A program made the position numbers and the translations under genes. Below, in pieces: positions 14,500 to 22,317 of a DNA stretch of 59,915 bases. Origin of the DNA: an uncultured Prevotella sp. (GTDB taxonomy: Bacteria > Bacteroidota > Bacteroidia > Bacteroidales > Bacteroidaceae); the NCBI GenBank assembly GCA_905236755.1, contig CAJOCR010000019.1:1-59915 (forward strand). The letters are read 5' to 3'. A model generated the notes under the pieces. That model was not told where the DNA came from. It made no database searches and saw only the letters and a program-made list of their open reading frames with translations. Positions within the stretch are counted from its first letter, which is position 1, and each line of letters opens with the position of its first letter.

Positions 14500-15489
14500 C
14501 TAAAAAGTGTAGTGCCCCGTCACTGATGTCCAGTCTGACACTGTGGCTGTGAGAATTAGCTGTGTACTCAGATTATCATCGCTGAACTTAATGTTATAGC
14601 TCACTATCTTTCCTGATTCCCACATTCTATCCTTTAAGGAAGCCGATACCTTCTTGTCCACTGAGCCGGTGTTGTAGGTAATCTCTACCTGGGCATCCTC
14701 GCCCAATGTCTGCGGCATCATCATGAACGTGTACGAATCCTGAAGACTTACCTTCTCACCTCCTACTATTGCAAGATTTGGATTTATGTCATAAGTACTT
14801 AATGTTGTATTCACCTGTGTCCATGCTCGCTGCGCATAATCGTATGTTCCACCATCAGCAACATTCTTTATGCTTATCTTCTTTATTGTGCAGGCTGGAA
14901 CCGATGCATCAACACGGAAGCGCACGGCTGTGAGCAGGTGCGAGAACCTTAGAGGAATAACATGCTGAAGCAACACATCATTGGTTGAAGCTATTGTGTC
15001 AGCTGCCATGAGATCTGCTTGCTGCTCTACGTCGTCAATGAGCGAGTAGGTGAACTGTGGCGCCCCCTGCCCCGACGCATTAAAGGTGGTATGCTTTTGA
15101 GTTGCACCCGTTGCCTCATAAGGATAATAGACGTAGAGGTGAAGCTCTTTGTGTAGTGGTGGTGCTGCGAAACTGTTTTCTGTTCTGAACTCTCCGCTGT
15201 ACTCACCTGCCTTTTCATTCTGTAGATAGTTCATTGTCTGAGTGTCTTCGCTGCCAGCATCATAATATGAGGCGTAGAGACCGAAGGAGGTAGCAAACTG
15301 CTCCACCATGGTGCCACGTGAGACACCATCGCTCCAGTTGCCATTAAGGCTAACCCTGAAGTTTATCGGTACTCTTGACGACTCTTGGATGGGCTGTGCC
15401 TCCTCCTGCTGCTGTGAGCAAGAGGAGATGCACAAACCTATAGACAGAATAGTCAAAGACGTTTTAATTATCAAGATCAATTTCTGCAT
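14500..15489 (-). CDS. Fimbrillin family lipoprotein
   Basis: This 329-residue lipoprotein has lipobox CISSC (Cys24). The stretch VSRGTMVEQFATSFGLYA near 57-75, the IPLRFSHLLTAVRFRV strand near 175-190, YTFMMMPQTLGEDAQVEITY and the C-terminal LILTATVSDWTSVTGHYTF are features of the Mfa-like_1 fimbrillin family. Its start overlaps the 3' end of a 56-codon gene by 26 bases, suggesting translational coupling. Likely a minor pilus component. Confidence 0.82.
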   Translation of the reverse strand: MQKLILIIKTSLTILSIGLCISSCSQQQEEAQPIQESSRVPINFRVSLNGNWSDGVSRGTMVEQFATSFGLYASYYDAGSEDTQTMNYLQNEKAGEYSGEFRTENSFAAPPLHKELHLYVYYPYEATGATQKHTTFNASGQGAPQFTYSLIDDVEQQADLMAADTIASTNDVLLQHVIPLRFSHLLTAVRFRVDASVPACTIKKISIKNVADGGTYDYAQRAWTQVNTTLSTYDINPNLAIVGGEKVSLQDSYTFMMMPQTLGEDAQVEITYNTGSVDKKVSASLKDRMWESGKIVSYNIKFSDDNLSTQLILTATVSDWTSVTGHYTF

Positions 15490-15634
15490 CGAAACTATTA
15501 TCTGCGTCGAATGTTATGTCACTACCAGAAGTATCTAATATATCATTAGCTCCAACAGTACTACCAGCAAGAATTGCTGTGTTTGCCAAAAGTTCTACGA
15601 CTTTCATTACCGGTTTTTTATATTCTTTTTTCAT
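15464..15634 (-). CDS. Small acidic protein upstream of a fimbrillin gene
   Basis: This is a 56-residue frame starting MKKEYKKPVMKVVELLANTA, followed by ILAGSTVGAND and an Asp-rich C-terminus (SDITFDADNSFDAEIDLDN). Short proteins that begin MKK-x-Y-x-P-x-M-x-VVEL are common, unnamed companions of Bacteroidales fimbrial and surface-protein operons. It has no clear signal peptide. The basic leader-like start, a Gly-Ser step and an acidic tail make it look like a small secreted or peptide-like product, but no modifying enzyme is nearby. It overlaps the following lipoprotein gene by 26 bases, which favours real translation. Function unknown. Confidence 0.7.
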   Translation of the reverse strand: MKKEYKKPVMKVVELLANTAILAGSTVGANDILDTSGSDITFDADNSFDAEIDLDN

Positions 15635-15695
15635 TGTTCTTTAAATTTTAAAGGTTATGTTTTATAAACTAATACGCTCAACCCACCATTTCCTG

Positions 15696-15738
15696 TGTTG
15701 GATAGCCCTTCCCTTTTGGGGAGGGATGGGTGAGGCTA
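15696..15738. repeat. Bracketing repeat overlapping the 3' end of the 15736-16839 gene
   Basis: GTTGGATAGCCCTTCCC, loop TTTT, then GGGGAGGGATGGGTGAGGCT. The stop codon of the gene overlaps the end of the element. Confidence 0.8.
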
Positions 15739-16839
15739 CTTGAACTCCAAATCCTCCTCAGGCATCTCCTCCCAAGGGTCTATGAGTATGTCGTTGGTCA
15801 CCCAAGGGGCAAGCACAACGTCGGTACGTCCTACAAATGGAGTTCCATCTGCCAGATATCCTCCCGTGAAATTCAGTTTGATGGCTTTATTATATGCCTT
15901 GGTGTTAAAGGTTGTACCGAAAGGTATATATACGCTTTCGTATTCCTCACCCATTCCCTTAGGGTGTCCCCAGGCATAAACGCCACCTTCTTTCACTATC
16001 TTACATTTCAATTCTACGTAGCACTGGTGCAAGGCATCAGCCTGCTCTATTGTCACTGGGTTGGCTGCCGTTGTTGCCCACTTTGTAGGTTTCTGTGGCA
16101 GCAGCTGCCAGGCATCAGTAAGTGGAATAGCTTTGCCATCGTTGGTAAGCACCACTGGGTCGTCAAAGGTTTGAGTGAAAGTGCCATAGTTCTGCTTATC
16201 AAGCACCCATGAACCACTCGAGTTGAATGTGGTGCTGTAAGTGAACACTCCTGAAAGATCAAGGTTATGGAACTTCACTTCCTTTATCTCAACCAGAGCA
16301 TCGGCTAAGCCCTGAGCACAAGTGAAATAAGGATATGCCAATGCATGCAAGAAAGACAATATTACTTGTCCACCTACCTGATCATAGGTAACATTTAAAC
16401 GACTGGCATAGCTTATGTCACGAGGATTGTCAGGGTCAATGGTAAAGCGGAAACTCTGAACAGATTTTGTTAGTTTAACATCTGAAAAACCATCACCATT
16501 AAGAAATTTCTGTGACAGTCCCCAGAAACTGATGGTCTTTGTGCCAGAAGGCCAAGTGATAAGACCTTCTTTTTTCCAGACACCGTTTTCCAGATAATAG
16601 CGCACGTTTTTACCCTTACTTGCTGCGCCCGACATTGCAGATACGTAGAATTCCGTTATTTGTGTGAAAGAAACTGCACCTGCACGTGAAACCACATCTT
16701 GTGGGAATTCAGGAATAATTTCCACGGGAATGCCGCTATCATCATCTTCAAGCGATACCTCGTCAGTGACAGCCTGATTACAAGCCGCCAGCAAAAGCAT
16801 CAGCAGAAGAGCCATTATATATGCAAGTTTCTTTCTCAT
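15736..16839 (-). CDS. Fimbrillin family lipoprotein
   Basis: This 367-residue lipoprotein has lipobox LLAAC (Cys20). DVVSRAGAVSFTQITEFYVSA near 49-69 gives the arginine site and first strand; VILSFLHALAYPYFTCAQG and the VEIKEVKFHNLDLSGVFTY segment resemble the Mfa-like_1 fimbrillin core (the family HALA and L.G.Y motifs). AWQLLPQKPTKW and the C-terminal IKLNFTGGYLADGTPFVG complete the fold. It lies 5 bases after the preceding fimbrillin gene (16845-18035), so the two form an operon. Likely a pilus subunit. Confidence 0.82.
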   Translation of the reverse strand: MRKKLAYIMALLLMLLLAACNQAVTDEVSLEDDDSGIPVEIIPEFPQDVVSRAGAVSFTQITEFYVSAMSGAASKGKNVRYYLENGVWKKEGLITWPSGTKTISFWGLSQKFLNGDGFSDVKLTKSVQSFRFTIDPDNPRDISYASRLNVTYDQVGGQVILSFLHALAYPYFTCAQGLADALVEIKEVKFHNLDLSGVFTYSTTFNSSGSWVLDKQNYGTFTQTFDDPVVLTNDGKAIPLTDAWQLLPQKPTKWATTAANPVTIEQADALHQCYVELKCKIVKEGGVYAWGHPKGMGEEYESVYIPFGTTFNTKAYNKAIKLNFTGGYLADGTPFVGRTDVVLAPWVTNDILIDPWEEMPEEDLEFK

Positions 16840-16844
16840 AATCT

Positions 16845-18035
16845 TTATTTTTTCTTAGCGCCACTACCGCCACCGATAGATGCTAATCTCAAAGCAGGAC
16901 TTCCATCTGCAAGAACAGCATCTTTAACAGAAAGGCGAAGATTATATTTCTTGTTAGCGTCTAATGTTATAGCCTTGATTGGGATATAAAAACTTGTAGC
17001 CCAACCTTGCTCACCAGCATCGTCATCATAGGTTAGCCAGTTATCAAAGAATGCACTAGCTTCATCTGCTAATTGTGCAGAAGTATAATCAAAAGGAGCT
17101 TCAGACTGTTCAGGATCAGCAGGAACATAAACAACCCCATGAAATTCAACATAAGGCAAATTAGCAGATTCAGCTGCCTCAACACCTGTTGATGAATCCC
17201 AAACATTTTCTGATGAAATTGTCTGTGGCAAAAGGAACAAAGATTGAGCTGCTTCTTCACCTACCTTGTCAAGAGTAATATTCTGAACATAAACATCACT
17301 CATATATGTAGAATGTACTGCAGCATCATAACTTGTAAATATAGGGGGAGTAGCAAAATTGATGGTAACATCACCATATTCACTTCCTGGAGTCCAACCT
17401 GTACCAAAGGTATAAGTACCAGCCATCTTAATATTATGAAGAATTATCTTATCAAAAGTAATTAATGGTGTCTGCAGTGAAGGGTCATCGTAACCTTCGT
17501 CGAAAACTGGTTGACCATTTTCAATTGCATTGAATCTCAGCTTCAGGTTCACATTAGCCAAACCATGCTTGAAAGCCAATGGAACGGCAGCTTTCTTGGT
17601 AATATTTGTGGCAGAAGCAACCAAGAGATCTTGCTGATCCTTATAGTCACCAGCAACAGTATAACTGAATGTACCAGCTGAGCTAACAGCAGGACCTGCA
17701 TCAGAACCATTAAAAGAGGTAGCATAGAAATTGCCAGCAGTAGAGGCTTCACCCCAAGCAGCAGTACCAGAAGTAGTCCAGGTGGTACTCTTTGCAAAGA
17801 CTGCATCGGTGGTAATAGAGTTTGTACCCTGGAAACCAAAAAGCTGGAACTTAGTGAGGGCAGGTGTTACGATAGCACGTCCCTCTGATTGGTTGTCCAA
17901 GGTAGCATTCACAACAATTGAATTCGAAGATTGTTTCTGAGGCTGAGACTCCAGAACATCTTCGTTAGAACAACCAACATTGATGGTTGCTGCTGCAGCA
18001 AAGGCTGCGAGGATTAATACTCTTGATTTTTTCAT
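16845..18035 (-). CDS. Fimbrillin family lipoprotein (first gene of the fimbrial operon)
   Basis: This 396-residue lipoprotein has lipobox INVGC (Cys22). GRAIVTPALTKFQLFGFQG near 53-71, VPLAFKHGLANVNLKLRF and ITFDKIILHNIKMAGTYTFG are the same Mfa-like_1 core seen in its neighbour. It ends KKYNLRLSVKDAVLADGSPALRLASIGGG with a basic KKK tail. It is the most upstream gene of the leftward fimbrial cluster, about 170 bases from a promoter-like TATATTTG. Subunit role inferred from family. Confidence 0.83.
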   Translation of the reverse strand: MKKSRVLILAAFAAAATINVGCSNEDVLESQPQKQSSNSIVVNATLDNQSEGRAIVTPALTKFQLFGFQGTNSITTDAVFAKSTTWTTSGTAAWGEASTAGNFYATSFNGSDAGPAVSSAGTFSYTVAGDYKDQQDLLVASATNITKKAAVPLAFKHGLANVNLKLRFNAIENGQPVFDEGYDDPSLQTPLITFDKIILHNIKMAGTYTFGTGWTPGSEYGDVTINFATPPIFTSYDAAVHSTYMSDVYVQNITLDKVGEEAAQSLFLLPQTISSENVWDSSTGVEAAESANLPYVEFHGVVYVPADPEQSEAPFDYTSAQLADEASAFFDNWLTYDDDAGEQGWATSFYIPIKAITLDANKKYNLRLSVKDAVLADGSPALRLASIGGGSGAKKK

Positions 18036-18203
18036 AGAAATATTTATTTAATAAACTAACTGTCCTATATTGCGAAGCTTATAAAACAAGTTGTTTAGCA
18101 CAACCTTGTTTAATGCGATTATATTAACTTCAAATTATATTTATGTTCTATTGTTTAGCATTGTAAATGTCTTTTTGCTGGTTTAACAATGTTTTTACGT
18201 GAG

Positions 18204-18211
18204 CAAATATA
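18204..18211 (-). promoter_or_regulatory. Candidate -7 element for the fimbrial operon
   Basis: TATATTTG on the minus strand matches the Bacteroidetes -7 consensus TANNTTTG. No good TTTG is found at the right distance upstream, so strength is uncertain. It implies a leader of roughly 160 bases before the 18035 start. Confidence 0.5.
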
Positions 18212-18675
18212 AGCAACAATTGCCAAAATTAATCCTTTTTGGCGTTTTTTTTTTTTTTGTTAACGTTTGCGCGAGTGCGCAAACGGGCAAGATTAAGAAT
18301 TAAGATTAAGTAAAAACTCCGATTAATAAAAGTAAAAACACAAACTACCCTGCTCTAAATCACCAAAATTCAATTTTACATCTTTTAACTTGGTTTTAAC
18401 GATAAAAAGGTAAAAGGGTAAGAACGTGAAAGGAAAACTTCTAAAATAAACAGCAAGTACGCATACGCACTTTTTGTAAACTATTCTTTAACGTATCAAT
18501 TTTACACTTACATGGAATTATCCATACTAATTAGGCACAAACAAAAGCTACACACCAAGAAATTCAATATTTTTATCAAACTTTTTCTTCTAATTTATTA
18601 GGATTTTTCATTTTGTATTATTAATTTCGCAATTACCAAACTATGGAGGAATAGCTTGTGCACGTTGCTGAGTTA

Positions 18676-18718
18676 GCTTCACTTTCTCCTATGGGGCGGC
18701 AGACCCTCATGGTGAAGC
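18676..18718 (+). other. Hairpin leader upstream of the DUF4248 gene
   Basis: GCTTCAC (18676-18682) pairs with GTGAAGC (18712-18718), with an inner GGGG/CCC pairing. It ends 26 bases before the start codon. Could be a 5' UTR structure; no known riboswitch recognised. Confidence 0.4.
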
Positions 18719-18744
18719 GTGAGTAACAGTCGTAATAATCTAAA

Positions 18745-18966
18745 ATGAAAGACTTTGTAATAAAAACCTATTCCAAGGCGGAACTCGCCATGTTATACTT
18801 TCCAGATGCCAATTCAACACATGTAGCCGTGAAACATCTAATGGCATGGATAAAACGTTGTAAACCTCTGTACCAAGAACTAACGGAAGCAGGACTACAA
18901 GCAAGAACCAAAACATTCACACCTAAACACGTAAAAATAATAGTTGAGTATCTTGGAGAACCATAA
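18745..18966 (+). CDS. DUF4248 family protein
   Basis: This 73-residue protein begins MKDFVIKTYSKAELAMLYFP and ends VKIIVEYLGEP, the two blocks that define the DUF4248 family of Bacteroidales. Between them AVKHLMAWIKRCKPLYQEL is helical. The family is small, cytoplasmic and predicted helix-rich and DNA-binding-like, but no function is established. In related genomes it often lies near a DUF6266-type protein and a smalltalk protein, as here. A C-tail plus hairpin repeat follows its stop codon. Confidence 0.85.
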   Translation: MKDFVIKTYSKAELAMLYFPDANSTHVAVKHLMAWIKRCKPLYQELTEAGLQARTKTFTPKHVKIIVEYLGEP

Positions 18967-20065
18967 TGACCTCTCCCCTTCCCTGCAGAAGACCCTTCCC
19001 AGCCTTCCCTCCAGAGGGAAGGAGTCGTAAGCTGACAAATACTTCCGCAGTTAATAGCTCTCCCCTCTTGAGGGGAGTTGGAGGGGTCTATTTTAAAGAA
19101 AAACAAAGAAAACATCTTCAAAGGTTTTCATTTCTTCGAAATGGTTGTGCTTTAAAGATACTAATTTGAAAGCAAGCTTTCATTAGCATCTTTCAATCAC
19201 ATGCCTTACGGCAGAAACCTTTTTAGAGAAAAACCACGGCACGTTGTGCCTGTAAAAACCCTAACGAAAAATCAAATCATAATGCATACTTATTCTGTAT
19301 AAGGTTTTTATATGTTTTTCTCTCGAAGGCGATAGCGCAGAGAGAGAAGATGATGAGGGCTTGAAAGCTCGCTTTCACAAGCCCGAAGACATATTCTCGC
19401 ATAGATGCCAGAGGCATCGCTATGCTTCGAGGTGTTTTCTCGGTTTTTCTTCAAAAAAAATAGCAAGAAACTCATCCTGTTGGTTAGCCCAAGAAAGATT
19501 TAAATATTATATCGGCATAGCCGACTAATCTTCAATATTCAATATTCAATATTCAATAGCGAAGCTCCGCTTCGCGCTGTTTTTCTCCCATTTCCTCCTT
19601 TAAACTCCCATTAGCTCCCATAAAGTCCTATTGTACTTTTTCATGATCATACCTTTGCATCAACAACGACGCGGGGCAACGTAAGTTGTTCCTCTAACCT
19701 ACCTCTAAAGTAAGGCTAAGGTAAGGCTATGGTAACACTAATCTCGCAATAATCGCGAATTAGAGAATCGTTATTAAACGATTAGAGAACGATTAGAGAA
19801 TCGTTAGAGCCACAACGAAAGATGGAAAGATTGAAATATTGAAATAATGAAAGATGGAACCGAAGGTCACTGACCGAGTGGATGCTGTCAGCAAAGCTGG
19901 TGCATCCGGATAAACGAGGGAAGTAAAGATTTAAAGCGCGTAGCGCTTCTTTATCATTTATCATTTTTCATTTATCATTTAGCGGAGCTCTGCTCCGCGC
20001 ATATCAACCCAGACCCGACGCCTCTGTGGGCCGCCCGAAAGGGTTTATGGGAGGCACAAAAGCCT
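18967..20065. other. 1.1-kb repeat-rich gap
   Basis: No gene is seen. Bracketing repeats lie at 18989-19024 and 19057-19088. A GGGCTTG...CAAGCCC hairpin (19347-19383 region) and GATGCC-AGA-GGCATC follow. Near 19479-19490 a lone left arm of a bracketing repeat is followed by TTCAATA heptamers and an AGCGAAGC/GCTTCGC hairpin. An AAGCGCGTAGCGCTT palindrome and an AGCGGAGC/GCTCCGC hairpin precede the next gene. Confidence 0.65.
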
Positions 20066-21052
20066 ATGGCACAATTAGATGGTATCGTTTCAAAGCTGAA
20101 CGGATCAGCGGGACAACTCACTTTCAAACGTGTAGCAGGTAAGACTGTTGTAAGTGAGAAGATTTCAACCACAACAAACAAGCGTACTACTGCACAGCAG
20201 AAGCACCGCATGAAGTGGCCTAACCTTATTAAGATGTATAGCGGCATCTCTCCGCTTCTTAATCTTGCTTTTGAGGACAAGCCACAGGGAGTGAGTGACT
20301 ACAACATGTTTGTGAAGACAAACTTTCCTGCCTCAAACGTGTATCTCACCAAGAGTGAGGCTGCATGCAAAGCCTGTGTGGCTGCACCTTATCAGATTAG
20401 TATGGGATCGCTCACCAGTATCAATGTTTCGGGCACTCCAGGCGAATCGGTAACCGACATTGCTCTTGGCACACTCGTCATCAGTAGCACAACAACAGTG
20501 AAGGATTTTAGTTTGGCTGTTGTACTGAACAATAAGAACTTCAATTTCGATGACCAGATTTCGTTCATCCGTGTTGAGCAAACGAAGAATATCGTCACAG
20601 GTGTTCCGCAATGCAAGTTCTATGGTGAAGCTGTTGTGCTCAACAAGGAATCAGAGGTGAAACTCTTTGATGTTGTTTCTACAGATGGATTCTCTTCAAA
20701 GAACGGTTTCCTCGCCTGCAAACTATCGACCGACTTTCAGGGTGCATACACATGGATTCACTCACGTCTGAAAGACGGCAACACTATTGTTTCATCACAG
20801 TCGCTCGAAGTGAAGAACAATCTCTACACAGAGTACAGCAACGAGGATGCCTACAAGAGAGCGGTAGCAACCTATGGTGGTGAGAAGAAGAACTTCTTGA
20901 CACCAGAAGCCCAGCAGGAAGCCCAACAGGAAGCCCATCCCGACCTTCCCGGTGGGGAAGGAGGTCAAACTGGCGGAGGTGGCAGCACCAACCCAGAGCC
21001 AAACCCAGGAACAGGAGGAGGTGAAGACAATGGCGACAAGCCAAACCTCTGA
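20066..21052 (+). CDS. DUF6266-like hypothetical protein
   Basis: This 328-residue protein starts MAQLDGIVSKLNGSAGQLTF, followed by RTTAQQKHRMKW near 40-52, the pattern of DUF6266-type Bacteroidetes proteins. The middle is predicted beta-rich (GESVTDIALGTLVIS, FSLAVVLNNKNF). There is no signal peptide and no transmembrane segment. The last 45 residues are repetitive Gln/Ala, Gly and Pro-rich (EAQQEAQQEAHPD, then GGGG and NPEPNPG), probably disordered. GGGAGG stands 13 bases before the ATG. The function of the family is not known. Confidence 0.7.
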   Translation: MAQLDGIVSKLNGSAGQLTFKRVAGKTVVSEKISTTTNKRTTAQQKHRMKWPNLIKMYSGISPLLNLAFEDKPQGVSDYNMFVKTNFPASNVYLTKSEAACKACVAAPYQISMGSLTSINVSGTPGESVTDIALGTLVISSTTTVKDFSLAVVLNNKNFNFDDQISFIRVEQTKNIVTGVPQCKFYGEAVVLNKESEVKLFDVVSTDGFSSKNGFLACKLSTDFQGAYTWIHSRLKDGNTIVSSQSLEVKNNLYTEYSNEDAYKRAVATYGGEKKNFLTPEAQQEAQQEAHPDLPGGEGGQTGGGGSTNPEPNPGTGGGEDNGDKPNL

Positions 21053-21086
21053 CCTCCCTCCCCGCTCCCCCCTACAGGGGGAGTGC
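21050..21086. repeat. Bracketing repeat at the 3' end of the DUF6266-like gene
   Basis: On the plus strand a C-rich tail CCTCCCTCCCCGC leads into TCCCCCCTACAGGGGGAG, overlapping the stop codon. This is the orientation seen at other gene 3' ends. Confidence 0.7.
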
Positions 21087-21238
21087 CTCGCTAACGCTCA
21101 ATAACTTGCTTGCGAGAGGTTGCTTTAAAACAAAAACAATCATTATTCTTTAAAATCTATGCCTCGTAAAAGACCCCTTGAATAAAACCTCTTTGCCGCT
21201 TTGGTGGCTTGCTTGAGAGTGGTTTGCATTACAGCCCT

Positions 21239-21280
21239 TTGGGCTGGCTCCCTCCCCCTCGGGGGAGGGCAGGGGGAGAG
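21239..21280. repeat. Bracketing repeat upstream of the smalltalk gene
   Basis: CTCCCTCCCCCTCGGGGGAG hairpin, then GGCAGGGGGAGAGG, 13 bases before the ATG. On the plus strand this is the same order as the minus-strand copies upstream of 8642 and 12698. Confidence 0.78.
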
Positions 21281-21293
21281 GTCGATTATTATT

Positions 21294-21386
21294 ATGAAAA
21301 AAGAAACTTGGAAAATGGTGATTCAACTGGTGATATCAGTTCTCACCGCAGTGGCTGCTTCGCTTGGTGTTACAAGCTGCATGTGA
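21294..21386 (+). CDS. Smalltalk protein
   Basis: This is a 30-residue protein, MKKETWKMVIQLVISVLTAV followed by AASLGVTSCM. It matches the small Bacteroidales 'smalltalk' family: a basic, Trp-containing start, one hydrophobic helix, and a near C-terminal Cys in a TSC context. The GTTACAAGCTGC region may form a lipobox-like site. It is usually found between small DUF genes and an N-acetylmuramoyl-L-alanine amidase; no amidase follows here. GGGGGAGAGG lies just upstream. Role unknown. Confidence 0.85.
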   Translation: MKKETWKMVIQLVISVLTAVAASLGVTSCM

Positions 21387-21396
21387 TTGCGCAAGG

Positions 21397-21531
21397 CAAA
21401 AGACCCTACCCATCCTCCCCTCGTGAGGGGAGGAGTCGTAGACTCACTTATTAACTAATGTTTAATCAAGACTCCTTATAACTCCAGTAGTTATAGTACC
21501 TCCCCTCATGAGGGGAGGTTAGGAGGGGTCT
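21397..21531. repeat. Two bracketing repeats downstream of the smalltalk gene
   Basis: CCTACCCATCCTCCCCTCGTGAGGGGAGG (first unit, 21402-21430 region, C tail then hairpin) points to the smalltalk 3' end. The second unit (21498-21531) CTCCCCTCATGAGGGGAGG with G tail has the opposite orientation. Confidence 0.75.
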
Positions 21532-21670
21532 AAAGAAAATGCTTGAGTTCACTGCTTATCATTTATCATTTTTCATTTAGCGGTTTTACCGCGCATAGAG
21601 ATGTTTTCTCTGTTTTTCTTTAAAAATAACAACAAGAAAGTAATTAGCGAAGCGCATGCTTCGCGTATTA

Positions 21671-22306
21671 CTACTTATCTCCTTTCAGTATTGGCAGTGA
21701 AATATGATATTTTACAGCAAAGAAACGGATAAGACAAATAACGATAAATACAGCGATTGTAGCTATTGGTACATCTATCCCCAACTCAATCATTCCCCAG
21801 TAAAGAAATCCACCAGCAACACTTGCCATTGCATATATGTCTTTTTGAAGAATAACTGGTTCTTGGTTTAATAGTATATCTCTAATAACTCCTCCTGCTG
21901 CTCCCGTGATTGCTCCCATGATGATGGCAACCCAAAAAGGAAAGCCAAACTGAACTGTTTTCTGAAGTCCTGCTATAGTAAAAAGGGCAAGTCCAAAGGT
22001 GTCGAAAGCAAGCCACGTACCAGCAAACTTATTCACCTGCTTTCCAAAAACAATAACTAATGCTTCTGCTAAAATAGTTAACAGGATATACATCGTGGAG
22101 GTCATCCAGAAAGGTACGGTACCAAGCATAACATCACGAATGGTACCACCTCCGATGGCTACAGCAAATCCACAAACAAATCCTCCAAACCAATCGAAGT
22201 GTTTGTTTGCAGCCATGCGTATACCTGAAATGGCAAAAGCAAATGTACCTACTACTTCCAATACTTGTTGGACTGTATGAACAATATTTGGGTCTTCGTA
22301 AAGCAT
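21671..22306 (-). CDS. TRIC-type cation channel family membrane protein (UPF0126)
   Basis: This 211-residue inner membrane protein of seven predicted helices is built from two repeats of the same three-helix unit. Each repeat carries the family signature: GGGTIRDVMLG near residue 53 and GGVIRDIL near residue 139. This is the bacterial/archaeal relative of trimeric intracellular cation (TRIC) channels, which conduct K+ and other monovalent cations. The start 11 bases after the upstream dehydrogenase stop codon indicates one operon with it and rarA. No unusual residues are noted. Confidence 0.9.
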   Translation of the reverse strand: MLYEDPNIVHTVQQVLEVVGTFAFAISGIRMAANKHFDWFGGFVCGFAVAIGGGTIRDVMLGTVPFWMTSTMYILLTILAEALVIVFGKQVNKFAGTWLAFDTFGLALFTIAGLQKTVQFGFPFWVAIIMGAITGAAGGVIRDILLNQEPVILQKDIYAMASVAGGFLYWGMIELGIDVPIATIAVFIVICLIRFFAVKYHISLPILKGDK

Positions 22307-22317
22307 ATTATACTTTT

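Larger units (their letters stand above)
18036..18744. other. Intergenic region between divergent fimbrial cluster and DUF4248 gene
   Basis: AT-rich; it contains the leftward promoter candidate (18204-18211), a run of 14 T (18245-18258), a GTTTGCGC-GAGT-GCGCAAAC hairpin (18265-18284) and a hairpin-forming leader (18676-18718) before the DUF4248 gene. No credible gene is seen. Confidence 0.65.

Noticed and set aside
18265..18284. Terminator-like GTTTGCGC/GCGCAAAC hairpin
   Set aside because: The T run lies before the hairpin on the plus strand and neither strand has T residues after it, so it does not fit a terminator.
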